This document shows positions 18,894 to 31,874 of a stretch of 64,000 bases of DNA, in pieces. Origin of the DNA: Sphaeramia orbicularis (lineage: Eukaryota; Chordata; Actinopteri; Kurtiformes; Apogonidae); contig NC_043973.1 in assembly GCF_902148855.1 (NCBI RefSeq), forward strand, positions 17,346,028 to 17,410,027, given 5' to 3'. Below the pieces are notes generated by a model, which had not been told where the DNA came from, made no database searches, and was given only the letters and a program-made list of their open reading frames with translations. The translations under genes and the position numbers were made by a program. How positions within the stretch are numbered: the stretch's first letter is position 1; every line of letters begins with the position of its first letter.

Positions 18894-20760
18894 CATATTA
18901 TATGACAAAAATATAAACAAACAATACAGGGCACTTAGTTTGCTTGTCAGCTTTGTGCACATTTCCAAAATGTCATGACCGTTTGCAGGTTTCTTATATT
19001 ATTTATGTGCATAATTTGTTCGCTGCTCCCACCACCATCCTTTGAAATCAATAATAATCCCAGCTGTAATTCACTGGGTGACTCCATTGATTATAAGTTT
19101 TCATAATTACTACCTTATCTGATCAAATATGCTTGAGCAATCTGGCCTGTTATTGAAATGACATTGATGTAGCAGTGCCTGCAGCAGTCATAGTGCAGCT
19201 AACTGAACTTTAAATTATATATAGTGTATCATAGGAGTTAAAAAGGAGATGCAGCTGCTTATAGGTGGATTATGGAGAAGGCTCATTTTACAAGGAGGAA
19301 TTCAATGCTGTTTTTCTGGGAGCAGTAAGTGGAAGCTTCGAGGCCACCTTAAAGGCAAAAGTAGCTGAAAAGATTATTACCCTGACAGAAGCGTGATGTG
19401 TCTGTGCGCGTAGACAGACCTGTGGCGGTTTGCTGAGGCCCTGGATTTAGGTTTTGGTCTCAGTGATAAACTTAGATATCAGGGAACCAGCGAGGAGGAG
19501 GGCTTTATTTCATTTACCTCCCACAATCAAAGGCGCTGCGGGCCTCTTCAAAAGCAAAATAAATGGACATAAAAGATCCAGTAGTGCACATCAGTGGTGG
19601 AGATGATAAGGCGTTGTGTTTTTATGATTTGGTGGGGGGGCAGGACCAAGCTGGGTTACCTTAGAGCAGACGGAGCGAAGGGATAAAGTGAGTGGCAGCG
19701 GGGGTCAGACAGTTGATCTGTTTCCTCGTAGCTGGGCTGTTATCTGCTGTGCTATAGGTTCAGGCCTCACACACAGAGACAATGATTACTTCCCCAGAGG
19801 AACCATGTTTTTGAGCGTTTTCAATAGAGAAAACTGTCTACAGAGGTGGATTACACGAAGAACAGTATGAAGAAATTATCTGTCTCTTGCAAACTGTTAC
19901 TATTATGAGTCAAGACTTATTTTATCCTGTACAAAGCTTTCAGTTTTTAGCCACAAAAACACAGAGAGCGAGGGGTTTGTGTATAGTCAGTGTCTGGTGT
20001 TACTTCTAAGAAAGGCCAGCATTTCAACTCCAGAGAGATGAAGAGGGAAAAATGGGTAATAAGAAAAACTGCCAGCAGCACAAAATGGCTGTCGTAATCC
20101 GGTTATCCCCCAGGCTCTAAAGATACTGGTCCTCTCCTTAGGAGTCTATCTTTTCTTCTTATGTCAAAACTGTCCTCCATGCACTCAGGTGGATTAAGGA
20201 GTCACACTGTAGAAAGAAATTGACAGGTACAGAAAGACCTGGGGGTGAAAAGGAAATGAAAGACGACACAGAGATGCAGGATGGGCGCTCGGCCCGGGGA
20301 GTGCGCCAACATCGGACAAGTAAAGAATCTATCATGTCAACTCCACGACGCAGGAAGAAATGCTGATTTATGTCAGAAGTTTACTGCATTGATTAATCAG
20401 ACGACTATTGGTGAGGCTGATTTAAGATGCCAGATGCTTTTATCTTAATTTTGAGATGTATTTACATATTGTGAACATCTACAGTCATTAAAACACACTC
20501 AGCACAGAGTGTGTGAGCATATTAACATAAGAAAAAGCAGGATAGGACAATACTGGACATGTTTACTTTATTTTTTGTTTATTTTATTTTACTTTTTGTT
20601 TTGAATATAAACAAAATACAAAAAACAAGGGAAAAAGTGTAAAAAAAAAAAAAAAAGTTAACAGAGTAAAAAAAAAATTAAACATTTGAAAAGGAGCGGG
20701 ACGAAGTACAAGATGCTACGCTTCTAAAAATCATGGAAGACACAAATAATTACACAGGAT
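18894..20760. other. non-repetitive gene-desert DNA, candidate sox14 regulatory region
   Basis: Mixed-composition sequence without recognisable transposon ends or coding exons, including AT-rich homeodomain-like motifs (TAATTACT, CTGTAATTC) around 19040-19120. Developmental Sox genes are usually flanked by conserved enhancers. Conservation cannot be measured here, so this is a candidate only. Confidence 0.3.
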
Positions 20761-21313
20761 TTAACCCTTTCATGCAGGAATTATGCAAACCTTAATCAAG
20801 ATATTTTTTCCTGAGTGTTTTAATTACTCTTAAGGCACGAAAAAAAAAGAAAAAAATTTATAAACCTATTTTTCATGGAGTTACAAAAATGTCCACTTGG
20901 CTAAAGAAGCAAAGAAACATGTATTTACTGATATACTGTGTGAAAACTATGAAATAAAAACACGTTTAATGCTGCTAATCTGATGTTTTCTCACATTTTA
21001 ATATACCTGCATGGAGATAATATGCAAAAAAACCCCAAAAACCTATTGGTTAAAAAAACACAAAAGTAAACAAAACAGTGAATTGCAGTCCAGTGACAAA
21101 TAGCAAATTTTTTTTTTTTTTACACTCAAACAGATCAGGTTTATCTAGAACAGCAAATTTATAGTAATGGTGTGAATTACAGTGTATGGGATGATGCATA
21201 AGCGTCCACTGTGTTGGCTGATATGGAACTAAACCAACAAAATCCATAAATATACAAAAGAACAGCTTTGAACAGCTGTCCACTGTAGTGACCAGTATGC
21301 ATGAAAGGGTTAA
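20761..21313. mobile_element. piggyBac-type MITE, CCCTTTCATGCAT family (copy 2)
   Basis: TTAACCCTTTCATGCAGGAA at the left, CCAGTATGCATGAAAGGGTTAA at the right, and TTAA at 20761-20764 and 21310-21313. The CTGTCCACTGTAGTGACCAG block near the right end is shared with the other copies in reverse. No transposase. Confidence 0.85.
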
Positions 21314-22679
21314 CTAAATGATAACTAATTATATATCGATTAGACTTTCAATTAAAAACATATACAAAATACATACATATAATATATACCACATAGAAAA
21401 AGGAATAATATCCAACTTAAAGCACTAGCATGTACATTTGTATATTTCTACAAACAAACAATACACAATATATAATATCTTAATGTTTCTGAATGGACCA
21501 ACAATACAATTTAAATCAATATTTCTAAATATGTGTAGATGGATGTTACTAATTTAACCACTCATGGCACATTTGATATTTTGAAAGAAAAGAAAGACTC
21601 TATATTAACATCTGTGTTTCAGAAACAACAGTAACATCAGCTTTTTACATTTAGTTTAGGGTTAGAGAAACATATCAAGACTTGTTTAATCCAGAGAAAG
21701 TTTGCAAAGATGTGATAAAAACTGACTCTCAATGTATTCGCAAGTATTTAAGTGAAACTGTGATCATTTCCTGACCCTAAACATTGTGTGTCTGGAGTAT
21801 GTGTGCCTGTGCTTTGCAGAAACAACGACATTTTAAGCTAGCACAGGGATTGAAAGCAAACAGGATCTAAACGTCTTACAAATCTGTTAATTTAATATCA
21901 AATGAAAACAAATCCATCACTGAATTATTATTATTTGGTTTTAATCAGGTACTTCATATTCTTTTTATCTGTCAAAAAATGCTTTTACCTGTTATGTTTG
22001 TTTATTATTCATTAGCTTTATCTCCATTTAAAATTTCCTGACACCATCTTCTCCTTCCCTAATGTAAACTACACACTTATATTATTACTGTTTTTAATTT
22101 GATATATTCTATTTAGATTCTTTAAATTAATTTGCGGGAATCCCTTGTCCTCCATTAAATATCAGAATTAAAGGAGCGGGAGATAATTGATAAAATATTG
22201 ACACAAATAATGTTTATTGATAGATAAGACCATGGTTGTTCTCTGATGAACCCGGACAAGGTCTCCATAAAGTTGAACTAAAAGTCTGATTTCATTTTGT
22301 GACACATGAATAATCAACTTCAGTTAAATTCAGTGTATTTTACCAAACACTGAATCTGTTCTGTAACTGAAAAATGTGTTTCCAAATGATTATGTTGAAA
22401 GTTCACATGCACTCACTTTTCAAATTTTGTCACTTCAGCTCCGTATAAATACAGTGAAATCCAAAGTGGTGCTTCTAAACATCTTAAAAAATTCATTCAA
22501 GGCTAACAAGAGTTTCCTGACACTTCTGAGCAGTCCATTAGGAGACATTTCGGGGGGAAAATCCCCAAGATTTTCCGTGCTCTGGGGGGGATTTCACTAA
22601 ATCTTGTGCTTATTCTCATGATACTTAGGAAAAGTAAAGCGGTTTTAATAGCTTTCCCCTGACACATTGATGGTGGAAT
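21314..22679. other. intergenic, nothing recognised
   Basis: AT-rich spacer with no gene, RNA gene or clear transposon boundary on either strand. Confidence 0.4.
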
Positions 22680-23080
22680 ATGCTCTGGCTCTGCTGCAGA
22701 TAACTTCCATCCTCAGAAACGCAGAGAGAGAGCGAGAGATCTGTCTGTTCACTTCCACATCTAGGCTAAATTAATACACTTCCTCCATCGTGTGAGGATA
22801 AACCTGGGGGCCACATTCCGGCAGCAGTGGCTATCAGCTGGTTTGTAATACAACCGAGTCAGCAGTCAATGAGATACATTTGCAACCAGGCATTTGTCAG
22901 CGACTCAGTGCCACAGAAGCAGGAGATTTAAAATGTCCTGCAGTAAATTAAGTGCTACTTGAAAAGTGAAAGGTGCCGGCTAAGCAGGCGGCTGCTTACT
23001 TAAAATGACAGACTGGTTAAGGGGGCGATGATAGTCTGGTGATGGAAGGCGGAGAAAACCCAACTGAGGGGTTATGGGAT
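22680..23080. other. mixed-composition stretch, candidate conserved non-coding DNA
   Basis: About 400 bp that stand out from AT-rich, repeat-laden surroundings: balanced composition, no long homopolymers and no transposon ends. Contains CCACATTCCGGC and GTTTGTAATACAAC. Could be a distal sox14 element, but there is no direct evidence. Confidence 0.25.
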
Positions 23081-23310
23081 TTTTCTGATTCGGTCAGAAC
23101 TTCAGTATAAGGGTCGATGATACCATGCTCTTTGTGTTCTTATGGTGGAGTTACATTTAAAAAGGTTAAATGACACACACTGTGTGTTTTTCTGTCATTT
23201 TGGTTCTTATTTTGAGAATTATTATTATTATTATTTTTTTTTTTTGGAAAGCAGGTGCAGATCAACATATGTGTGTCACTGCAGACAGGAGATATAAAAA
23301 TACACTCATA

Positions 23311-23677
23311 CAGTCGCGGAAAAAATTATTAGAGCATCAAAAGTCATCAGAAACAATGGTTATGCAATCCAGTACTAACTCCTGTGTGTATCATGTGACT
23401 AAAACAGACAGAAAAGAAAACATGGAATGCCTAAAAGCACTGTTTTTGGCAGTACAATGCCATAGCTATTGATGTAAGAACTGAAGTGATTTAGGTTATT
23501 ATCAAGAAAACCATGGAAAATGAATAGATATCAGCTCTGAAATTAAACTCTTATGAGCTATTTCTGTGGTTGTCATTACATTTGTTCAAACAAATGTACC
23601 TTTAGTGGTACCAAGCATTAAAATGAACAAGAAATTGAAGAAAACTAGGGGTGGTCTAATAATTTTTTCCACGACTG
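23311..23677. mobile_element. Tc1/mariner-type MITE, CAGTCG(C/T)GGAAAAAATTATTAGA ends
   Basis: Inverted ends CAGTCGCGGAAAAAATTATT and its reverse complement with one change, flanked by TA on both sides (23309-23310 and 23678-23679). 367 bp with no full transposase. Fits a Tc1/mariner-derived non-autonomous element. Confidence 0.8.
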
Positions 23678-24761
23678 TACATATGCCAAGATATTAACCA
23701 AGATATAAATCACAGAAATAACGACAAAAAACCCCCCAAAAAACAATAGATGTACGTATAAACACATGTACACACATATACACATACACATACATAAGTG
23801 CATCATTACTATGTTCAACTGGCAGATATGAGTCATAACTAAAACAATAAAAAATAAAAGAAAACTAACACAGAACACCTGCATATTTTATAGCCCCTTG
23901 ACCCAAACCAACCCCATCCCACAGATCTTTCCCTAAATTTCACGACATGCTGGATATTTCAACTAAATACATAAAAAATACAAAATAATAATAAAGAGTT
24001 AAATCATAGCTCGAGCTACATCAAGAGATAACTTTTTTTTTTTTTTTTAAATCTGTAATCTCGTACAGCCAGACCTATCTGCTCCCTTTGTTAGCTCTGT
24101 GTCAGACCTGGAAATAGGTGTGGCTCATTCCACTATTATTCAGGAGTACAAGGACCAGTTGGATTGTTGGATTTCTTTACACCTTCCGTTCCTAAACTTG
24201 GGTTGTGACCATGTATGGTGTAGTGGTCTTTCATGTTTATGTACAAAAAAACAAATATGAGCTGTAGATATTAGCATCAGTGAGTCTGATGCAAATTACT
24301 CTTACATATGGGTCGTCAAGTGGCAAAATACAGTAAAATACATGATATTATAACAATTATGATTTGTATATCTTAGACTTTAATTTGTTTGTCACTAACA
24401 TTTTCTTGCCAATCATTACTGACTTTCAACATGATTGTCTTTTATGTGTTTTAAGCAGTTTTTATTATCAATAACTTGATAGTAAGAATTATTACGGAGT
24501 CAAGATATTTTGGGTAGACAAGTCTGAGTTTTGCACAGATGCCAATTTTTTCTTGTGGGTCTTGATCTGAAAATATTTGGGAATCCTTGCTTTAAAAGAA
24601 TCACACTTGTCTTGGGCAGGTGAATTTGGTTTTGCTTGCATTTTTGGTAAAATATATGTGTTCATGCCATTAAAATGGATAAACCTGTACAGAACAAACG
24701 CCACATGAAAACATGGGTCTTTGTCAAAATGTGACATTTTCTTCTTCTGCTTCAAAAGTAG
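23678..24761. other. intergenic, nothing recognised
   Basis: AT-rich spacer with a T-run near 24031-24049 and a loose CA/TA-rich stretch near 23755-23800. No gene seen. Confidence 0.4.
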
Positions 24762-24905
24762 GAGCAGCTGTGGCCTGGACGAGTTGGAGAAGCAGTTTGG
24801 GACCAAAGCGTTGCCAGTTTGATTCTCTGGGCCAGCACAGAAAGTTTTGGCACAGGTGCCCTTGAGCAAGGCACTTAAACCCCCCACTGCTCCTGGTCTG
24901 TGGTG
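24762..24905 (+). mobile_element. tRNA-derived SINE
   Basis: Begins GAGCAGCTGTGGCCTGGACG (pol III A-box region), followed about 40 bp later by a B-box-like AGTTTGATTCT. It continues with the core CCCTTGAGCAAGGCACTTAA that marks a widespread group of fish tRNA SINEs. Open frames across it are not genes. Confidence 0.8.
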
Positions 24906-26122
24906 TGTTCAGGGGTCAATTTCAATATGTGTTGCATGAGCTTCCTCAGTGTGTTGTTATTGTTCTTTCACATTACAAGTGCCCTTATTGTATTTATTAT
25001 AATTTACTGGGGGAATCAAATCAGTCAAGTCATCTTCCTTCAGTGTTAAGATGGTGTAATATTGTGGTTATACCATTTGCAATTTCCCACTGCGTTCAGT
25101 CTAATTTTTGATCAGAAAATGACATGAAACTAACAAATACATGTTCATTTTCTACAAACCTGATGCTATTAGAGTTTTTAATTTCTCATCTTGTTCTTAT
25201 TTGTCACACATGACACATTACAGTCAATTATGTAACTTTTTAAAAAATATTCTGATCATTTTAAGCAGGAAAAAGAACATGTAACAATTGTTTTTTCTGG
25301 TGCCATTTTTATTTGTTCTCTTTTCTTCCCTTGACCTTTTATTTTCCACAGCATCGACTGAAGATTTCTTTTCATTTTTGTTTACTGTTAGTCTCTGAAG
25401 TGCACTTTGTTGCTTTGTAACTAATCCCCTCTTCTATTAAAAAGGGCAGAAGGAAAGTCAGCTCGTACTTTCTGTTTTCACACACCATGAAAAGATACAG
25501 ACAGCAGCCTATACAGTCTATGGTCTAAAATAAATTGAATTTTGAGTATCTTACGTGATTCCAAAGCCTTACAGACGTATATGTAGCTGATAGCAGGTCT
25601 AACATATGATGTGTATGATGGTGACATAACCATTTTTGTTAAACCGATAATGTGAACAATGTTCTGTCATTCATAGCTACGTGTTCCTATGATGTGAAAA
25701 TCTTTATAATTTTTAGCTCTGTACTGTCTCTTATTGTTTTTTTTTTCTAGTTTTGTTCTCCTTCACTGGGTTTTACTCAAACTTGTTGCTATGGAAACTA
25801 AGCCATTTTGGGCAAAACCTATGTCACAGTAATGTAAAATCAGTGTGTAGAGCATCAAAACAGACTACAATTAGTTTTACTAGACCAAGTTTGGTTTTCT
25901 GCGTGTTGCTTATTTACTATCTGTTTTAGCTTTTATGCATTTTGTTCCAATATGAGAATAAATAAAGGATAAAATTATATGAATGTGCAATTTATTATTA
26001 AAAATGATTCCTCCGCTAAGTCCTCCATGAACATAAGGGGGATGTTGGGGCCCGGACAGCACCAAAAACCAAGGAAAAATTGGGACATGAATACTTTTTT
26101 CCAGAGAAAACATCATACTGCT
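24906..26122. other. intergenic, nothing recognised
   Basis: AT-rich spacer. A short GC-rich patch near 26040-26060 is not part of any recognised gene. Confidence 0.35.
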
Positions 26123-26483
26123 TTAATGTTTCCATCTACTGATATAAAATGCTTATTAACTTCTGATCCACCAGTCCTATCAATACATGTCAAAAATTGA
26201 GGTAAAATGCGAGGCTCCATAGTTACCGTGGAAACTCAATCATCTTCTACAACATTGATTCAAAACCCATGGAGTTGGATCAATGAGATGGGTTTCTGTT
26301 TATTTAATGATATATTAGATATAAGAAGTCACTTTTTCTTCAGTTTTCTCTGTTTTTGATATAATAACCCTCAGCTTTAATCTGAGATTTAACAAACATC
26401 TACATGATCAGTGAATTAAATATAGGAAAATACCCGAGTTCACTGAAAAAACACAAAACACAGAAGATTATGTCATAAATCAC

Positions 26484-27321
26484 TTAACCCTTTCATGCAT
26501 ACTGGTCACTACAGTGGACAGATATCCCACAGCTGTTCTCTTGTATATTCATGGGTTTTGTTGTTTTACTTGCATATCAGCCAACACAGTGGATGCTTAT
26601 GCATCATCCCAAACACAGCAGTTCATACAATTATTGTACCTTTGCTGCTCATGATAAACCTGATCTGCAGAAACATGTTTTAGTGTAAATCAATTGCTAA
26701 TTGTTATTAGACTGTAATTAACAATTTTCTGAAACAAAAAGTTTTTTTTTTTTTTGCATATCCTCCTGAGACCCCACAATGCATTTTGTCCTCTGTAGGG
26801 GACAAAAGTTTGACAGTTTTACTTAAAAAAAGGCTGTGCATTACAAAGGACATTCCATTAAAAAATCAATCAATGAATAAAAATTATTTAAAAAATGTGT
26901 CTAAAAAAACTGTTGCATTATGCAGTTTCCAATCAAGACAATTTTTTAATGTAAAAACGCTAAAACTGTCAAATTCCTGGGTCTCAGGAGGACATTATTT
27001 CCATGAAATGAGTAATAACTAATATTAGGGTATGACAAAATGTGAGAAAACAATAGCGATTTAGCATTTAGCAGCATTAAAACTGTTTTTATTTCATAGT
27101 TTTCACACAGTATATCACTTTTTGATGATGAGTTTTAAATACATGTTTTTTTGCTTCAAAAATTAAATGCATGGTGCGCGGACATTTTTGTGACTCCTCA
27201 AAAAATAGGTTCATAAAAAAAATTAATTTACATTGTTTTTTTCATGCCTAAAGAGGAGTAAAAACACTCAAGAAAAAAAATATTGACTAAGGTTCTGATA
27301 ATTCATGCATGAAAGGGTTAA
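26484..27321. mobile_element. piggyBac-type MITE, CCCTTTCATGCAT family (copy 3), nested
   Basis: Sharp ends CCCTTTCATGCATACTGG and CATGCATGAAAGGG with TTAA on both sides (26484-26487 and 27318-27321). The host copy elsewhere reads ATCACTT(C/A)AGAAAGG at this point, so the empty site is inferable and contains TTAA. Itself interrupted by 26762-26991. Confidence 0.85.
26762..26991. mobile_element. MITE with CCTCCTGAGACCC inverted ends (copy 2), doubly nested
   Basis: Perfect 13-bp inverted ends, CCTCCTGAGACCC and GGGTCTCAGGAGG, 230 bp in all. Copies of the surrounding element at 711, 20761 and 32560 lack it and read through GCATATTATCTCC or its complement, giving a clean empty site. Same family as 1907-2148. 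Confidence 0.8.
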
Positions 27322-27382
27322 GAAAAGTTAAATATAGAGAACAAAATATTTTGGCGTTGACACAAAAGTAACTCTGGGTTAA

Positions 27383-28182
27383 ATTACAAAATATATTGCC
27401 AAATACATTTAGAAGGTGTATTATGTAAAGTGAAGTAAAATACATTGGAAGTGAAACTTATACTGTAACATGAGATTCATAGAAGATGTAGTTTTGTTTC
27501 ATCCTTAACAGCAGCGATTTTATGTCAAGAAATTATAATCCTGATGATAAAGCCATACAAAAAAATATTTGATACTCACATTTCAAGTCTCTCATTTTAG
27601 TTCCATTTTTGAAAGAGATAAAAACATTGCTACTCGGGATGCAGAGATGTATCAGTAATCATCTTTTTCATTCATCACAGAACAGAAACATTTTTGCAAC
27701 AATCAAGGAAAGAGGAACTAAAAAGATGTATTAACATAAGCCTCGTACCATGAAGCCAGTATACAAATGACGGAGCATGGCGCTGCTAAGAGGCTTATGG
27801 GAATAATGACAATGGTGTGACTCCTGTGAGGAAGCAGAGACACAAGCTGAGACAAACCTCTGCTGTGTGAAGACAGTCTTAAATCTGGAGACTGACACTG
27901 TGTATAGATGGGTTTGTGCTCTGAACATATGACTGTTCATTGGTAAGCATGTGTTTTAGTCAACTATAAGTAAACACAACAAGTTCCTTCTCAGGTGACT
28001 TCAAAAAAACAAGAACTAAAAAATACCCCAAATATAAGGAACAGGAACAACTTCATGTTATCTACCATGTATTCAAGGTGTAGTCAAATCACAATTTAGA
28101 TGACGAATGTAAAAATATATCTGCTGTATAAAAAAAAGTAGTGAATTAATAATTAAGCTATGTGGTTAATTTAATGTTGATT
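27383..28182. other. intergenic, nothing recognised
   Basis: AT-rich spacer; no gene, RNA gene or transposon end recognised. Confidence 0.4.
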
Positions 28183-29454
28183 TTAACCCCTGAAGACCCA
28201 AATATATACCAGTGACCAAAAGCATTGACTGATATACAATGTTTAATCACTTTAGAGCACAGGTGTCAAACATGTGGCCTGGGGGCCAAAATCGGTCCAA
28301 TCTGGCCCCTGGGATGAATTTATGAAATGCAAAAATTACACTGAAGATATTAAAAATCACAAATATTAAAATAATTTTAAGTCAATTCAATCTAAAGTGG
28401 ATCAGACCAGTAAAACACTATCATAATAACCTATAAATAATGAAAACTGCAAATTTTCCTCTTTGTTTTAGTGTAAAAAAAAAAAACCCAAAAAAGTAAA
28501 ATTACACAAAAATGTTTACATTTACAGACCAGCCCTTTACAAAAAATGTGAAAAACCTGAACAAATATGAGCAACCTGAAATGTCTTAAGAGAAATATGC
28601 GGAATTTTATCAATATTCTGCCTGTTATTAAATGTTTTGTGTATTTGTAGATTCATTGTGATCTGTAAGTTGTAATGCACATATATAAATGATAAACTGA
28701 GGTGTAATATTGTTGAAATTGCACTTATTTTTCTTACGAATTTTCAGGTTGTTCATATTTGTTCATGTTATGTTCAAGTACAGTTTGTAGATGTAAACAT
28801 TTTCATTGTGGAATTTGACTTTTTTCACTCAAAAACATAGAGAAAACTTTGGAGATGACATTATTTCTAAGTTATTATCCTACTGTTTATTTTATTTTAC
28901 TGATCCGGCCCACTTCATATGATATTAGGTTGTATGTAGCCCCTGACCTTAAATGAGTTTGACATCCCTGCTTTAGAGCCACTAATCCTATCAATACATG
29001 AAAATAATTGCAGTAAAATACAATTATTCTTCTTTTCATGATCATCAGATATGACTCATTTGGACATTCAGAGGGTCTGTAGTTACCACGGAAACACCGT
29101 CATCTTCTACAACATTGATTCACTGGTAAGACCCATGGAGTTTGATAAATGACAGTGGATGAACACACTGGGTTTATGTTCAGTTAATGAGAGATTTTAC
29201 TGAAAAAGACAATTTTTCCCCAAGTTTTTTCTGTTTTTGGCACAATAACCCCCAAATGTAATCTCAGCATGATTATTAAAATACATAATCAGTAAAATAA
29301 ATACAGGAAAATACCTGATTTTCACTGAAGAAAATGCAAAATGAAGAGGATAATATTATGATAAATGGTGATAAATCACTTCAGAAAGGTTAAATAGAGA
29401 GACATATTAATTTGGGAACAAACATAGATGTAGCTCTGGGTCTTTATGGGTTAA
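28183..29454. mobile_element. piggyBac-type MITE, CCCATAAAGACCC family (copy 4), interrupted
   Basis: TTAACCCCTGAAGACCCA at the left and GGGTCTTTATGGGTTAA at the right, with TTAA at 28183-28186 and 29451-29454. Opposite orientation to copies 1 and 2. Split by a hAT-type copy at 28258-28970. Confidence 0.8.
28258..28970. mobile_element. hAT-type MITE, CAGGGGTGTCAAAC family (copy 4), nested
   Basis: Ends CACAGGTGTCAAAC and GTTTGACATCCCTG, with a perfect 8-bp duplication, CTTTAGAG (28250-28257 and 28971-28978). Inserted near the left end of the TTAA-flanked element 28183-29454. Confidence 0.85.
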
Positions 29455-30218
29455 TACAGAGAAATGTATAAATATAGATATATGAAAGGATGCATGGGAT
29501 TTGTTTCCTTCAGTATTTACAAGTTGTGCATTTGTTGCCCACGGCAAAAATATGAAAGATGTGTAGGAGTATGTGTTTAACGCTACAACTTAAAGTTAGC
29601 TTTTTTCCAGCATTGCGTCTCTCTCTCTTTTTTTTTTTTTTTTTTACCTCTGAAATACAGAATACTGAATACATGAATACTGAACCCATATAAACCCTGA
29701 ATATTTTACCACCACAGAGACTTGAACAAATTTCCTTTTCTAAGAGATTTAATTAATGATTTAATCTGTTATGCTTAAAATGTGCTGTAGGCGGCTTCAG
29801 TGTTCTGAAAAAAAAAAAAAAAACCCAAAAAAACCCCAAAGCGCAGATATTTATGACATTTATTCAGTGTACAGAGACTATTGAACCTGAATAGAAATTT
29901 TGTTTAAAATGAATCAGTCAATCACATGAGGTGGTGACACATTTATAGATAACAAAGAAATTAAATCAGGAGCGTATCTGTCTTAGATGAGATCAGATTA
30001 CCCACAGAATAAGTATTTTTAGGTTTTACGTTGAAGAATAGGTGTATACGCAATACACGATGACAACCTCAGTCTCATGTCACTAATGTCATACTGTCAC
30101 ACATCGCTTGAAATTAGCACAGTAATGTTTTAGACCAAGCCCCATTTTAATGTGTCCTTATAAGTCTGGTTGTTCAATGGCACAAAAACAAACGGTGACA
30201 TTGTAAGAGGATAAGCAG
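29455..30218. other. intergenic, nothing recognised
   Basis: AT-rich spacer with A- and T-runs. No gene seen before the tRNA. Confidence 0.4.
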
Positions 30219-30223
30219 AAAAA
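30219..30223 (-). terminator. pol III T-run terminator of tRNA-Pro
   Basis: Five Ts on the minus strand begin 3 bp past the tRNA 3' end, as is usual for RNA polymerase III. Confidence 0.75.
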
Positions 30224-30226
30224 CGA

Positions 30227-30298
30227 GGGCTCGTCCGGGATTTGAACCCGGGACCTCTCGCACCCAAAGCGAGAATCATACCCCTAGACCAACGAGCC
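30227..30298 (-). tRNA. trnP-UGG: tRNA-Pro (anticodon UGG)
   Basis: 72-nt tRNA on the minus strand with no intron. The acceptor stem GGCTCGT pairs with ACGAGCC, and the discriminator base is C. The A box lies in GGTCTAGGGGTATG. The anticodon loop CTTTGGGTG has TGG in the centre, reading proline codons. The T arm GGGTTCAAATCC is the B box. A pol III terminator (TTTTT on the minus strand) lies at 30219-30223, just past the 3' end. All parts look intact, so it is probably functional. It is the only recognised gene between sox14 and septin2. Confidence 0.97.
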
Positions 30299-30880
30299 GC
30301 TTATAAGAGAGAAAAACAGGAATGATCATATTCCCGTGACTGAAATATGCTTAAGCTCACTCCGCTACAAATGGCAAATGGAATTTCTAGTTGTAAACGA
30401 TAAGAAATGACAGACTTCAGTATGCTATTTAGCATGTAAGCTAGCGTTAAGCCTAGCGTTAGCTCATAAACGTAGCATTGTGTTTCTAACCAATAAACTA
30501 ACGCTACGTTTATTAGTAAAATCCTCACAACTGCCTAAACTTTACAACACATAAAGTCTACAGTCTATTTACAGCAACTACATACATGAATATCAGTTAA
30601 ATGATCATATAACATGAACTGTTCATAAGGGAAGAATTAGCCTGATTCACATTAAATTGAAACAGTGGCTAACTTTGTTCAGAAGTTTCTTTATCACAAT
30701 ACAGTGATTATTCTGGTCAATTTTAGAAAGTTATGATTCAGACCATCTGAAGAACCGACGTCGTATTTTAATTTTATATAACGACAAGAAATAGAAAATA
30801 GATTTGAATAAAGTTAAGAAGTTTCCGTAGGTATGTGGCACCCTCTTTTGGCCAGATGTTACTAATACATGCAGTTAGAC

Positions 30881-30931
<51 letters not shown>

Positions 30932-31874
30932 GAATCTCACTAAAAAATGACAAACATGGCCATCCGCACGAAAACTTGTCATTATCTTCAAATAAATCCT
31001 TTAAACAACAGAACAGAATACCTACAAAAATTAAAATAATATTAACAAAAATGTTAACTGAGCTCAAACATGGACCAGTAGTTAAACTAGTGGTCTCGTA
31101 TTTTTTCCAGTTCTGTATTCATTTTTTTCCCCCAGATCACTATTTTGTTTTGGGTAAAACGCCAAAGAAAGGCTGGTTTTACATACAGCATATTACACTG
31201 AGGAAAGACAAATAACAAAGTTAATAAGAAAATCAGGATAAAAATACACATATATCATTAAATACCAATTATGTAGTCGTGTGTTCTACCATGGACATTC
31301 TAAATTTCCTGGAAGATTTTCCTGCAAATACACATGGGCTTCATGAATAAACTGGACAAAAACTAAACAGCTAAACAAAATGCACCAAAACTTACACCTC
31401 AACAAATCCAGTACAGTTGAGGATTTTCATCAGTTTGTGTAGGTTCCTGCTTTTTACTCAAATACATTCAAGATTTTTATTTGTCACATGCTTATGGTAT
31501 GAACAGTGAAATGCAAACAATGTAGTTATAGTTGGTCCAGTTTGAACTGCCTGTACTTTACCTGATGACTTCATGCAATTTCTATGCAACTACATTTCAG
31601 GAGCAAAATATTGTTACTATTTTTACTCTTTTGCATTTGTCTAAAAGCTTTGGCTACTAATCAGGTAATAAATTTTAATCTCTTGTCGTCCTGTCATGCA
31701 TCTCCAAATATGTTCATTTTAAATAGTAATAAACTAAACTAAACCATGAATGATGTATTAGAAACCTCTCCTCTCTGATCAGAGATTGTCTCTTTCCAAA
31801 ACGTAAAACAAAACACTTTTATTCTGGCAACCATTAGTTTTATAAATAAAAGTACTCAACAATGCTGAAAGCAA
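30299..31874. repeat. intergenic with an (AAT)n microsatellite at about 30881-30931
   Basis: The only clear feature is about 17 AAT units. The poly-Asn and poly-Leu frames over it are artefacts. The rest is AT-rich, with possible dispersed-repeat sequence near 31430-31860 (AAAGTACTCAAC). No gene seen. Confidence 0.6.

Larger units (their letters stand above)
26123..27382. mobile_element. CCCATAAAGACCC-family MITE (copy 3), interrupted and worn
   Basis: The two parts, 26123-26487 and 27318-27382, match copies at 28183 and 31875: CAATACATG, GTTACCGTGGAAAC, ACAACATTGATTC and CATGGAGTTGGATCAATGA blocks. The outer ends are eroded, so the left limit is approximate. It is split by the CCCTTTCATGCAT element at 26484-27321. 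Confidence 0.65.

Noticed and set aside
30774-31215. Poly-Asn and poly-Leu frames on both strands
   Set aside because: Artefact of the (AAT)n tract; no conserved domain on either side.
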